Shown: piece after piece, positions 29,855-39,277 of the stretch
Layout of the letters: each line of letters starts with the position of its first letter
How positions within the stretch are numbered: the first letter of the stretch is position 1
Origin: Saccharomyces paradoxus
Taxonomy: Eukaryota; Ascomycota; Saccharomycetes; Saccharomycetales; Saccharomycetaceae
Reading direction: 5' to 3'
Length of the DNA: 64,000 bases
Assembly: GCF_002079055.1 (NCBI RefSeq)
Contig: NC_047490.1
Span: 620,001-684,000 of the forward strand
Made by a program: the position numbers and the translations under genes
Notes under the pieces: model-generated
The model's database searches: none
Told to the model about the DNA's origin: nothing
What the model saw: only the letters and a program-made list of their open reading frames with translations

Positions 29855-29988
29855 GCTAGTATAAGAATCAACTATCGTCAATCAACTAGTATTCACATTA
29901 CTATTATATTATCATATACGGCGTAAGAAGAGGGCACAAGCTCTGAGAAGCAATCATTAGATCTAGTGGGAGCTGAACACAAGGATCA
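29855..29988 (+). mobile_element. Truncated Ty1-type delta LTR (5' portion)
   Basis: The sequence follows the first 130 or so bases of a delta: ATCAACTATC, CTAGTATTCACATTACT, TATTATCATATACGGCGT, GAAGA, then a decayed AGTGGGAGCTGAACACAAGGAT, after which similarity stops. The TGTTGGAA start is mutated. It lies about 90 bases upstream of the tRNA-Ile 5' end, the expected Ty1 target zone. Confidence 0.85.
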
Positions 29989-30096
29989 GTAAGAGGTACT
30001 GTATAAAATATAGACATGCATAGCGCAGTAAAACGCTTCCTAAAATTAAAAAAAAAACTATGTGTTTATTTCTTCTCTGCAAGAAAAAATAACAAA

Positions 30097-32115
30097 TTAC
30101 TCGACTTTAACAGCAGAGTAAATCTTTCTAACAAAGAACATACTACTAAAAAAACCAATTGCCCCGGTGACTACACAACATAATGCGGATATAATGAATG
30201 AATATCCAAAATACAGCACGACTGTAATGACCCCACCAAGTTTGAATTTTGTAAATAGTATGGAGTGGATGAACATATAGACCGAACATCCTAAACCACC
30301 GATGATAAAGCTTCTCCATTGCCATAGCCAGTTTTCTAGACATAACGAGTAATATGTGATCAAAATCGTTACCAATGAGGTTGTCAAGGTCAACAATAAG
30401 AATGAAAAAAGTAAAAATCCAAACATATAGAAAATCTTGTTGAACCACAAACTGGAGTAAATGAAGTACAACTCAACTGCTATTGATCCGAAACTGAAAA
30501 TCCCAGCGATTAGAGTCGCTTGCGCGGTCCTCAGGTACCAAGGCTGATATCGAATCTGTCTAGCAATCTGGTTTGTTTTAGTTGGATGCTCATCCCAATT
30601 ACACCGCTTATGGGCAATAATTGAACCCGCAAAAGACAATGGAATAGAAACTGAAAACCATAGAAAAATGATGAAGAATAGGCTACTCGCTGGGATTACG
30701 CCTGAGGAATGTGCAAATAACAGAAAAAAATTCATTACTAGAATTACTAGAAAAATCGCACCAGGAAGCAATATTGGCGTTATTATCATATTTGCCTTCC
30801 AATATGGTCCATGGAAAAATTTGTAGACACCCATTGAGGTATAGGATCCTGTAAATCCAAATAATGCATAAAGAACAAACATTACAGTTGGCAAGGATCC
30901 TCTGGAAACAGGCGATACGAGACCTACTGCGGCAAAAAAAATGCTACACATTATCATAAAAAATAACTGAACGCCTGAACCCACAAGAACAGATAGCAGC
31001 ATCGACTTAGATGGAGTTCTAAATACGTCACCATGGCCCAGTTTCCAACCAGAATCCTCATGAAATTCGTTATCCAAGTTAAGTTCGTTATAACGAGCAA
31101 GATCGCTTTTCAAAGCCCGCAATAGGGAATGCATGACGACAGAAGACAACAAAATAACAATAACGGAAAAATTTATTAATGAAAACCATTGTATTTGGGG
31201 GTCATAGATATGTAGATACTTATCCCATCTCGTAGCCCAAACTGTATCAGAAGCAATAAATTTAACAGAATACGTAAAGTAAACCTCGTTATCCTTATCC
31301 TCGTCTAGAATCAGAGGCTTCCTCGTTGTAGAACATGCACCAGGTGACGATCTTTCGATAGATAAAGGATTTACAGTGACACCCACAACACGGTAATTAT
31401 CGTTACCACGGTCATGAAATTCCACTTCAATATCAAAATGATTCACAAAATAAGGTACTTCTACTGTTTTGACTAAATTGGGCTTAATATTCTTGGGTTC
31501 TCGAGCATCTAATGTAGCATCCGCGCTTGAAATCTCTGAACTAAGTTCTTCCATTGTGCTGGGAATTGTCTTACCGTCAACGGTTTGCTTAACACCTGTA
31601 AAGCCTAGCTCAAATCCTGTGCCATAATAGTTTGTTTTTGTTCTGCTATCGTGAACTTTTCTTGCTGCTGGCAATCCATCCACGAGCCAGTTTTGAAAAA
31701 ATCCACTTTTAATAAGTGTATTGATAAACTTGGCATCTTTTCCGGGAATCATAGCTTTACAAAGGGCAACACATTCCTTCTCCTCTAGCATCCTCAACTG
31801 GAATGGGGAATTGTAAATTCTGTCACCAAATATGACTGAACCCAACGACTCCGGCTGCTTCTCAACATGTGCTGGTCTGCAAAAATGAAACCTCTCATTA
31901 TAGTAATCATAGGAGTAAAGAAAATGTTCTTTATCGCTTGAAACATCATTACCTTCTTCATCCTGATGCTGAAAGTAAACTGATGGGGTCAAGCGATTCA
32001 CCAAAAGTGGAATTTCATCATTTGAGTGATATGTTGTGGGAGATAAACCTGGCAAAGAAAATGCCTTAGTTAAAGTAGCATAGAAAAAAAGTACCAGCCA
32101 AATACTTCGTTTCAT
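30097..32115 (-). CDS. TMN2: Nine-spanning endomembrane protein Tmn2 (TM9SF/EMP70 family)
   Basis: The protein has 672 residues from the ATG at 32113-32115. A cleavable signal peptide (MKRSIWLVLFFYATLTKAFS) supports this start, although the frame also has an in-frame ATG 18 codons earlier (32167-32169). A luminal domain of about 270 residues contains PGLSPTTYHSNDEIPL and GDRIYNSPFQ. Nine membrane helices follow and the C-terminus is short and basic (IYSAVKVE, ending close to the KxD/E-type retrieval signal of the family). Emp70/Tmn2/Tmn3 act in the Golgi/endosome system, in adhesion and copper handling. Gene order separates Tmn2 from Emp70. Confidence 0.96.
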   Translation of the reverse strand: MKRSIWLVLFFYATLTKAFSLPGLSPTTYHSNDEIPLLVNRLTPSVYFQHQDEEGNDVSSDKEHFLYSYDYYNERFHFCRPAHVEKQPESLGSVIFGDRIYNSPFQLRMLEEKECVALCKAMIPGKDAKFINTLIKSGFFQNWLVDGLPAARKVHDSRTKTNYYGTGFELGFTGVKQTVDGKTIPSTMEELSSEISSADATLDAREPKNIKPNLVKTVEVPYFVNHFDIEVEFHDRGNDNYRVVGVTVNPLSIERSSPGACSTTRKPLILDEDKDNEVYFTYSVKFIASDTVWATRWDKYLHIYDPQIQWFSLINFSVIVILLSSVVMHSLLRALKSDLARYNELNLDNEFHEDSGWKLGHGDVFRTPSKSMLLSVLVGSGVQLFFMIMCSIFFAAVGLVSPVSRGSLPTVMFVLYALFGFTGSYTSMGVYKFFHGPYWKANMIITPILLPGAIFLVILVMNFFLLFAHSSGVIPASSLFFIIFLWFSVSIPLSFAGSIIAHKRCNWDEHPTKTNQIARQIRYQPWYLRTAQATLIAGIFSFGSIAVELYFIYSSLWFNKIFYMFGFLLFSFLLLTLTTSLVTILITYYSLCLENWLWQWRSFIIGGLGCSVYMFIHSILFTKFKLGGVITVVLYFGYSFIISALCCVVTGAIGFFSSMFFVRKIYSAVKVE

Positions 32116-32350
32116 TACCGGATATTTGTTATCAGTACGTGCCTTAATATAACCATCAAAATTTATCATCTTGTAAATTTAGGGTTCCCAACATATTTTA
32201 CTCAACTGTAAACAAGTCATAATTTCTTCGGACAAAATTAGGTAAAAATATCAGAAAAACTAATGGATGGGTAGGCAAATGAGTTAAGTAATCCAAACAA
32301 ACGGTAGGCTCTTATTCATTTGGTCATTACAGATACCAGGGTGACTGATA

Positions 32351-34447
32351 ATGGTTTTCTCTTATGAGCATTATATGAATCTCCTTTTCCATTTGGATAA
32401 TAGTAAAGAGACAGTGCCTCCAGAGATTGCGAAAAGGATAGTTTCCAATGCTATAGCTCCTGTGATAACAGTTACTTCGACTCCACTCTTCGACAAACAC
32501 ATTCAAGAAACGTACAAAGTTGATTCTCTCTATATGCTGCTACGATTCTTTGGTGGTTGTGTTTCTGATAGAGATCAAGCAAATGAAGTAAGAGTTGGAC
32601 AGCATGAACATGAGGTATGTGATACAAGCGCCTCGACGGATTCAGTTCCCAAAAATAAAAATTTGGAAGTGCCCAATTTAGCTAAGAAAGGTAGCCGCAG
32701 CAGGTCAAATAGTCTTTTTCAGAGGGATTCAACACAATCCCAATATATCAGATTTACGAGACCATTAGGCGATTTGATCGAAACGAGAGACGCCAATGAT
32801 ATGCTGTTTAATTATCATTCTTTAGAGGTGTTCTTGGGTGATTATTTGAAGTTGGTTGCAGACAACACTGATGAAATGGTTCCTCATGATCTCCTTAAGA
32901 AGTCCATTTACCATAGTTTCTTTTCGCTAGCAATTTCATCCACAAATAACCTATCACCCTATGAAACATTCAACCATCCGATTCTTTCGTTGATTGCATT
33001 AGATATATCAAACGGAGAAGTTTACGAGGATGCGAGAGACCTTTTAGTCAACTTTAAAAATCTCAATCATAATACGGAAAACTTTCCCATTTTCATGAAT
33101 ACAAATGAAATGCTTCCAGTTTTCTTACTCTGCTATAATGACGAATCCCAGGAAGAATTCGAAAAATGCCAGGCGTTGGCTAAGAAACTAAAAAAGCAAC
33201 TGTTTGTTGAGAGCATTTTATTGGCACTCTGGAAAGATTCTTTTGTCAACGCCGAAAATTCAGCCATACAATTGCATCAACCGGTAATGTCCTCACTTGA
33301 AGAAATTCTTTTCTTCCTTCAGGCTCCAACTCAAACAACACTTTCTTTACCTTTGATAAATTCAATCTATGACATGCTTGATTATTTGGTTTATGATTTG
33401 ATGATACCATTCATGAAGAGAAAAGTATCATTTTGGGAAGAGACGATTTTACAACCAAGAAAGTCGCTGTTTAATGGTGCAAAGTTCTTCAAAAAATTTA
33501 TGAATAAAAATCCTGTCAATGGTAATCACCAACATAACTCTCTAACGAAAGACAGCCAAGGCAATGAATATTTCGCATCGTCATCTTCTGAATTTTTGAT
33601 GAGAAAGTTGGCAGATTGGTCTATGATGCTATCCGACTTCAAAACTGCTTATTCCACGTATGAATCGCTTATGGACGATCTAGATGCGTTCCCCAAGTAC
33701 CTGGCATCGTGCATCGAATGGTGCGCAGTATCATTACTGATGGGTGCACAGAGTATAGTCACCGTAAAAATGATCAAGAACGATATAAATCCCCTTATCG
33801 AAAGGGCTTTAGCCACATACGAAAATTGCTCCCAAATACAGCGCGGTAAAGGCAAAGAATCAAAATCTTCGAATGTTACAGAGCCAGTGCGTTCGTATGA
33901 GACACGTTGTATGATTTTGGCGTCCGAACTATTTTTATCCTTAAGCGATACGTGGACATCTACACCCTACGCTATTCAGTATTTGGAAACAATCCTAGAT
34001 GAATGCAAGTTGGGTCCCTGTTCACAAATAATGGTCTGGGAGAGGCTTAGTGACTGCTATAATTTGAGAGTTGACCCTAGAATCAAACATAGAGTCGGAT
34101 CGGTGAAGAACGCAGTTAAAGACACTGATGAACTCCGAAGTGGGTATGAGCATAACACAGATCATTTTACAGACGAGGACATATTATCGGAAGGGTTAAC
34201 AAGAAGACGCAAGGCGGCTTTCTTTAGGTTAATAGCGGCCAAGAAGTGGGCAGAGCAAAAACAATGGAGACAGGTTTCTTGGTGTTTAAATGATATCGAA
34301 AGCACCTATTCAGAGATCGAATTTTTGCATGGGGACGGTCTAATCTTAAGTAAGTTGAAGAATCAGCTTAATTTACGGGACGTGGATTCTGTACCGGGGC
34401 CCAGCGAAAAAAATCTTACAAGGACAAGCGTTAGTTTTTTTGGATAA
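32351..34447 (+). CDS. TRS85: TRAPPIII tethering-complex subunit Trs85
   Basis: The protein has 698 residues, equal to the known length. It is soluble and mostly helical, with helical-repeat-like segments in the second half (WSMMLSDFKTAYSTYESLMDDL, KWAEQKQWRQVSWCLNDIE). There is a basic Ser-rich insert near residue 115 (KKGSRSRSNSLFQ). Trs85 defines TRAPPIII, the exchange-factor complex that activates Ypt1 for autophagosome formation and the Cvt pathway. Its promoter is shared with TMN2 (235 bases, divergent). It converges with YDR109C, with 156 bases between the stops. No catalytic motif is expected. Confidence 0.95.
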   Translation: MVFSYEHYMNLLFHLDNSKETVPPEIAKRIVSNAIAPVITVTSTPLFDKHIQETYKVDSLYMLLRFFGGCVSDRDQANEVRVGQHEHEVCDTSASTDSVPKNKNLEVPNLAKKGSRSRSNSLFQRDSTQSQYIRFTRPLGDLIETRDANDMLFNYHSLEVFLGDYLKLVADNTDEMVPHDLLKKSIYHSFFSLAISSTNNLSPYETFNHPILSLIALDISNGEVYEDARDLLVNFKNLNHNTENFPIFMNTNEMLPVFLLCYNDESQEEFEKCQALAKKLKKQLFVESILLALWKDSFVNAENSAIQLHQPVMSSLEEILFFLQAPTQTTLSLPLINSIYDMLDYLVYDLMIPFMKRKVSFWEETILQPRKSLFNGAKFFKKFMNKNPVNGNHQHNSLTKDSQGNEYFASSSSEFLMRKLADWSMMLSDFKTAYSTYESLMDDLDAFPKYLASCIEWCAVSLLMGAQSIVTVKMIKNDINPLIERALATYENCSQIQRGKGKESKSSNVTEPVRSYETRCMILASELFLSLSDTWTSTPYAIQYLETILDECKLGPCSQIMVWERLSDCYNLRVDPRIKHRVGSVKNAVKDTDELRSGYEHNTDHFTDEDILSEGLTRRRKAAFFRLIAAKKWAEQKQWRQVSWCLNDIESTYSEIEFLHGDGLILSKLKNQLNLRDVDSVPGPSEKNLTRTSVSFFG

Positions 34448-34603
34448 CTTTTCTTTAGAAAAAGTGATGTTTTGAGTATAAAATGTATGTACAAATCTTA
34501 TAGAGTTTATTTTCTCCCAAAGCTTCATTCCAGCTCGTAAGCTGATACAACATCTTGTCTATATTATTTTCCTTTACTGCAGTGTTTACATGGTTGCTTT
34601 TTT

Positions 34604-36775
34604 TTACCTGCTAAAGGACTCTTCTACTTTATCTACCATACGCCTATAGTTTCTCTGTGTTTCAATCATGTCCAGAAAAATTTGGTACTTTGTATCTAAA
34701 AGAATCCTGTCTGGATGGGTTCTCTTATGTGGATTGACAACTTTTGCATCACCCGTTAGCTCTTGCATAACTTTCCATAGAAAGCCGTTGTAGTTTTCCT
34801 CTTCCAGGTTCTCCAGTCCTACGGTCAACGAAGCATTCTTGCTACCTTCCTCAGAGACCGTCTCAGCTAGTGGTTGCGTGCAAACCGGAAAAGAAAAGCT
34901 ACTCACCTTGACAGAAGCACTTGGGATCTGACATGGTAGATTATGAGAGAGTGCAAGGCCATTCGTGGAGTTTTCGTTTTCTATTGACATGTTTTGTATC
35001 GATGGATGTGAACCGTTGAAATGTTCCGTTTGTTCCTGAGAAGATTTTTTGATCTCAAGAGTCCTCTTTTTGCTTGTATGATCAAAACCCTCACTTGCTG
35101 CAGCTCCAATTAATGCAGAACCAAATACAACAGCAGCATCAACGTATCGAGGAAGCACTATTGGCAAGCCAGTGCAATCAGCTAACAATCTCATTAACAA
35201 GCCATTTCGACACTGTCCACCTGACATGAAGATAGCATCGATTTCATGCCCACTTTCTAACATTACCTGAATGATTTGCCTTGTCTGTTGTGATATGAAT
35301 TCACAGGCACCCAAATAATTAATCGCTAGATCTTCAATTGACTTATCCATAGATTGTCCAATAATAGAAGCACGCATATTCGGATCTGCAATAGGTGACC
35401 GATTACCGTGATAGTCACCATAAAAAAAGACGTGTTTGGCTAAATAAATAACGGATCTCTCGTTGCGTTTCTCAACCAAGGTTTCAAGCACTGAGTTTAA
35501 GTATTCAAATTTTGAGACACCCGCCGAATTCGCCAGTTGGGAAAGCTCAGTAAAAGCTGGATGCGTCGTTATCAAATGATCTAAAAGAACACCTGTGCAG
35601 CTTTGGCCACCTTCCGCCGCCCAAAAGCCTCTTGCAAGGACATCCCTATAGGGTCCCCAAATACCATGGACAAATATAGAGTGTTTCGATAACAAAATAT
35701 GGCAAGTAGACGTACCAGCAACGGCAGCCAATCTTCCAATAGCGCCATTGAAGTCGTTTTTATAGTTCTCTTTCTCCGCAAGACCTTTTATTGCTGATTC
35801 CGGTTTAGCAGCTACTGTCCCTACCCAGCCTGCATATGCATCAATAATTCCTGAACTCACCACGCAATGCTCAGACAAGCCTAGTTGGCGGGCAGCTTTT
35901 CCATCTAGCGGACTAATGCATTCACCTGCGCTCAAAAAGTTTTTCTTTACTCTTAACGATCCACCCAGTTTTTCAAAATCATTCTTTGTAAGCTCTGAGA
36001 GATCAATTGAATTCAAGAATTCTTTAGACCAACCTAAATGGGAACCCTCGACGCCCGCTGGTAGAAATCCCTGCTTACAAACGGCAGAAGAGAATGACCT
36101 GTTCTCTTTTCCCGTAGCTTTAAATGTCAGGTAATCTGGAAGGTCAAAAAATTTACAATCCTGAAAGAGTCCTGCTGCTAGGTTGTTCTTCAACCACTTA
36201 ATTTTTGGAATTTCCATTTCAACAGACATTTGCCCCCCCACATACTTTAAACATTTATCTCCAGATGAGTTGATTTCTTCAGTCTCCTTCATCGCCCTGT
36301 GGTCCATCCATAATATAATATTCTGATCATTGTTGCTAAAATCTGGTCCGACTGCAATTTCTTCAAAATCAGTAGCCGATACAACTACTAAGGAACAGGT
36401 CGCATCAAAACCTATTCCACGAACTCTTTCTGGGTCAACTCCTGATTCTTGAACAACCGTTCTAACACAATAGCAAACGGCATTCCAGATTTCTCTCGAA
36501 GACTGAGTGATAAAATTCGATTTCAATTCTTCCCTTTTTATGGGCTTTTCTGCCAGCGACAACATGTTACCAGATTGGTCAATAACACAGGCTCTTGTAG
36601 AGCCTGTTCCGACATCTACACCAACGTAAAATTTTGCTTCAGGACCTCGTGGGGGAATGTCAAAAGTCGATGTTTCCTGTGATGGCAATACTGTTGACTG
36701 CCATGTTATATCTTGCATATTGTTTTGGCGTTTCCTGCCTTCCCATATTCTTAGTAACGAACTTTGCAGGAACAT
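34604..36775 (-). CDS. FGGY-family carbohydrate kinase (YDR109C ortholog)
   Basis: The FGGY kinase fold begins with FYVGVDVGTGSTRACVIDQSG (phosphate 1 motif) and includes LWMDHRA, GVVGTVAA-like GWVGTVAAK, AAVAGTSTCH and the adenosine motif MSGGQCRNGLLMRLLADC. The C-terminal 130 residues are an extra, poorly conserved tail. The family relates to human FGGY and to ribulokinases, and the yeast ortholog acts on D-ribulose in published work. Start uncertain: an ATG at 36775 gives 723 residues with a basic, mitochondrial-like N-terminus. The next in-frame ATG at 36718 gives 704 and still leaves 30 residues before the kinase fold. Confidence 0.93.
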   Translation of the reverse strand: MFLQSSLLRIWEGRKRQNNMQDITWQSTVLPSQETSTFDIPPRGPEAKFYVGVDVGTGSTRACVIDQSGNMLSLAEKPIKREELKSNFITQSSREIWNAVCYCVRTVVQESGVDPERVRGIGFDATCSLVVVSATDFEEIAVGPDFSNNDQNIILWMDHRAMKETEEINSSGDKCLKYVGGQMSVEMEIPKIKWLKNNLAAGLFQDCKFFDLPDYLTFKATGKENRSFSSAVCKQGFLPAGVEGSHLGWSKEFLNSIDLSELTKNDFEKLGGSLRVKKNFLSAGECISPLDGKAARQLGLSEHCVVSSGIIDAYAGWVGTVAAKPESAIKGLAEKENYKNDFNGAIGRLAAVAGTSTCHILLSKHSIFVHGIWGPYRDVLARGFWAAEGGQSCTGVLLDHLITTHPAFTELSQLANSAGVSKFEYLNSVLETLVEKRNERSVIYLAKHVFFYGDYHGNRSPIADPNMRASIIGQSMDKSIEDLAINYLGACEFISQQTRQIIQVMLESGHEIDAIFMSGGQCRNGLLMRLLADCTGLPIVLPRYVDAAVVFGSALIGAAASEGFDHTSKKRTLEIKKSSQEQTEHFNGSHPSIQNMSIENENSTNGLALSHNLPCQIPSASVKVSSFSFPVCTQPLAETVSEEGSKNASLTVGLENLEEENYNGFLWKVMQELTGDAKVVNPHKRTHPDRILLDTKYQIFLDMIETQRNYRRMVDKVEESFSR

Positions 36776-37174
36776 GTTTCTCTGTCTCTTTACATCTTTT
36801 CATTGTACTCAGCGGTCTGGGTGTGCAGCTTTGAACATCTACTAGTACAGGTCGCTAGCTTTTAATATAATGGATACTAAACTCCTCACATAAGGTACAA
36901 TTTTTTCGTCATACTAAACATTGTGATTGGGGTTCTGAGGATGAGCTTGTACACACATTAAAAAAACAAAATTAGAGTTTCTTTACTACTACATTCAATA
37001 TGAAATGTCAGGTAAACCATTTACACGATAATACTGATCTTTTTCACTTTTTCGCGATATTCTGAAAAAAAAAAATTACAAAATTATTCCTCATCGCATA
37101 AATATATTCTAACGACATTGAATCAAGCCTTCAGGGAGACCTATTTTCACAAGTGCGTGTGTGTGAAGACAATA
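36776..37174. promoter_or_regulatory. Divergent YDR109C-FOB1 promoter region
   Basis: About 400 bases lie between the two starts. An A10-11 tract (37066-37076) lies just upstream of FOB1 and should keep nucleosomes off. I recognise no other site. Confidence 0.5.
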
Positions 37175-38866
37175 ATGGCGAAACCGCATTATAATGGTGT
37201 GTTGTTCGATGATGATGGCTCGTTACCGTCAGAATCAGTTACAAGAAAATCGCAGAGAAGAAAGGCAACATCACCAAGAGAATCAAGAGAGTCTTCAAAA
37301 GATCGTCTACTGATACTTCCTTCTATGGGGGAATCGTATACTGAGTACGTGGACTCTTATTTGAACTTGGAATTATTGGAAAGGGGAGAAAGGGAAACGC
37401 CAATCTTCCTTGAATCTCTGACAAGACAACTAACTCAAAAAATATACGAACTAATAAAAACAAAATCTCTAACTGCAGATACCTTGCAACAAATCAGTGA
37501 TAAATATGATGGCGTAGTGGCAGAAAATAAGCTGTTGTTTTTGCAAAGGCAATATTATGTTGATAATGAAGGAAACGTTAGAGATGGACGAAATAATGAT
37601 AAAATATACTGTGAGCCAAAACATGTATACGATATGGTAATGGCAACACATTTGATGAATAAACATCTTAGAGGTAAAACATTACACTCCTTTCTATTTT
37701 CTCATTTTGCCAATACTAGTCATGCGATCATCGATTGGGTCCAGCAATTTTGTTCGAAATGTAATAAAAAGGGTAAAATTAAGCCATTGAAGGAATATAA
37801 ACGTCCCGATATGTACGATAAATTACTGCCAATGGAAAGGATTCATATTGAGGTATTCGAACCGTTTAATGGAGAAGGCATTGAGGGGAAATATTCTTAT
37901 GTATTATTATGCAGAGACTACCGTTCAAGTTTTATGTGGTTATTACCGTTAAAGAGTACCAAATTCAAACATTTAATTCCAGTGGTATCCTCGCTTTTCT
38001 TATCATTTGCTAGGGTTCCAATTTTCGTAACATCAAGCACCTTAGATAAAGATGACCTTTATGATATTTGTGAAGAAATTGCGTCAAGATATGGTCTCCG
38101 TATTGGCTTGGGCTTGAAAAGTTCTGCGAGGTTCCATACGGGGGGTATACTGTGTATTCAGTATGCTCTAAATAGTTATAAGGAGGAATGTCTGGCAGAT
38201 TGGGGTAAATGCTTAAGATATGGCCCTTATAGGTTTAACCGAAGAAGAAATAAGAGAACGAAACGTAAACCTGCGCAAGTTTTACTTAGTGAGGTTCCTG
38301 GACACAATGCCAAGTTTGAGACTAAGAGGGAAAGGGTTATAGAAAACACATATTCCCGTAATATGTTCAAGATGGCAGGTGGAAAGGGTCTTATATACTT
38401 GGAAGATGTTAATACTTTTTCACTCGCCAACGAAGCAGAGAATAGTTCCAATAATATGGGAAACGATAACTTTGAAGAAGAAGTACAAAAACAATTTGAT
38501 CTAACTGAACAAAACTACATTGATGAATATGACGACCTGGCGCATGATTCTTCAGAGGGTGAATTTGAACCTAATACCTTAGTCCCCGAAGATAAGCCCG
38601 TTCATAATGTTGACGAAGACCGAATAGACTCCTCAGATGTGGCAACAGTGCTCGATGGAAATACGGAGCAGAGAACAGAAGAGCTTGAAAAGGGGGATCG
38701 AAAAGAATCCGACGTTGCTCCGCAAGTAGATCAAAGTGTGGAAATAACAAGGCCGGAGACGTCCTACTACCAAACTATGGAATCACCGTCAACAAAAAGA
38801 CAGAAATTAGATCAACGGGGTCATGCAGATCAAACAAGAGATTTTGGTACATCAATGGAATTGTAA
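37175..38866 (+). CDS. FOB1: rDNA replication-fork-barrier protein Fob1
   Basis: The protein has 563 residues, starting at the first ATG of the frame (37175). The central part resembles a retroviral-type integrase: an HHCC zinc-binding segment (histidines near residues 162-185, Cys193 and Cys196 in CSKCNKKGK) and then an RNase H-like core ([37 protein letters not shown]). The C-terminal 150 residues are acidic and loosely conserved, ending in an Lys/Arg-containing DSPSTKRQK-like segment. Fob1 binds the rDNA fork barrier in the nucleolus, stops forks, drives rDNA recombination and anchors RENT. Some residues are missing from an Asn-rich stretch near 420 compared with my memory of S. cerevisiae. 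Confidence 0.97.
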   Translation: MAKPHYNGVLFDDDGSLPSESVTRKSQRRKATSPRESRESSKDRLLILPSMGESYTEYVDSYLNLELLERGERETPIFLESLTRQLTQKIYELIKTKSLTADTLQQISDKYDGVVAENKLLFLQRQYYVDNEGNVRDGRNNDKIYCEPKHVYDMVMATHLMNKHLRGKTLHSFLFSHFANTSHAIIDWVQQFCSKCNKKGKIKPLKEYKRPDMYDKLLPMERIHIEVFEPFNGEGIEGKYSYVLLCRDYRSSFMWLLPLKSTKFKHLIPVVSSLFLSFARVPIFVTSSTLDKDDLYDICEEIASRYGLRIGLGLKSSARFHTGGILCIQYALNSYKEECLADWGKCLRYGPYRFNRRRNKRTKRKPAQVLLSEVPGHNAKFETKRERVIENTYSRNMFKMAGGKGLIYLEDVNTFSLANEAENSSNNMGNDNFEEEVQKQFDLTEQNYIDEYDDLAHDSSEGEFEPNTLVPEDKPVHNVDEDRIDSSDVATVLDGNTEQRTEELEKGDRKESDVAPQVDQSVEITRPETSYYQTMESPSTKRQKLDQRGHADQTRDFGTSMEL

Positions 38867-39277
38867 TAATATCTAGGATAAAATGAAAGGAAGAGCAACC
38901 ATAGGCCAAAAAAAATAATTTTGCACCTGCTGCATATAAATTGTCAAAAAAACGTTATATGCTTTTCTTGTATATGACCCAGTGTTCAATGTACGGGGTT
39001 GAAAATGCATTTATGTATATACGTATCGATTTAGATAATAGAACCTTGCTCGCAAGATGGTTTTGTATGACTAACTGTAGTTTTTTTACCGAAAGTAGAT
39101 GTGGAAGAATGCTATGGAAATTAAAATTTCCTTTAACAATATTACATAAATGCCGATATATACTTTTCTTTTATTTTCCTATAGTGAAGAATTATGCAGA
39201 TGTATAATTACAAATTTTAGCTTCACCCTAATTCATATATGCAAGACAAATAGAAAGCCATTATTATTAGTTTTTTA
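38867..39277. other. FOB1-ALT2 convergent 3' region
   Basis: Both genes end here. The 411 bases are AT-rich with typical 3'-end signals (ATATAAA, TATATACGTA). An 88-codon frame at 38941-39207 begins with TTG, not ATG, and has no domain, so it is not called. Confidence 0.6.

Larger units (their letters stand above)
29513..30096. other. ARP10-TMN2 spacer with tRNA-Ile and a truncated delta
   Basis: Both flanking genes end here. The gap holds the tRNA-Ile gene and an LTR fragment (separate entries). The remainder is AT-rich 3' flank with A-runs near 29531 and 30050. No further gene is seen. Confidence 0.7.
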
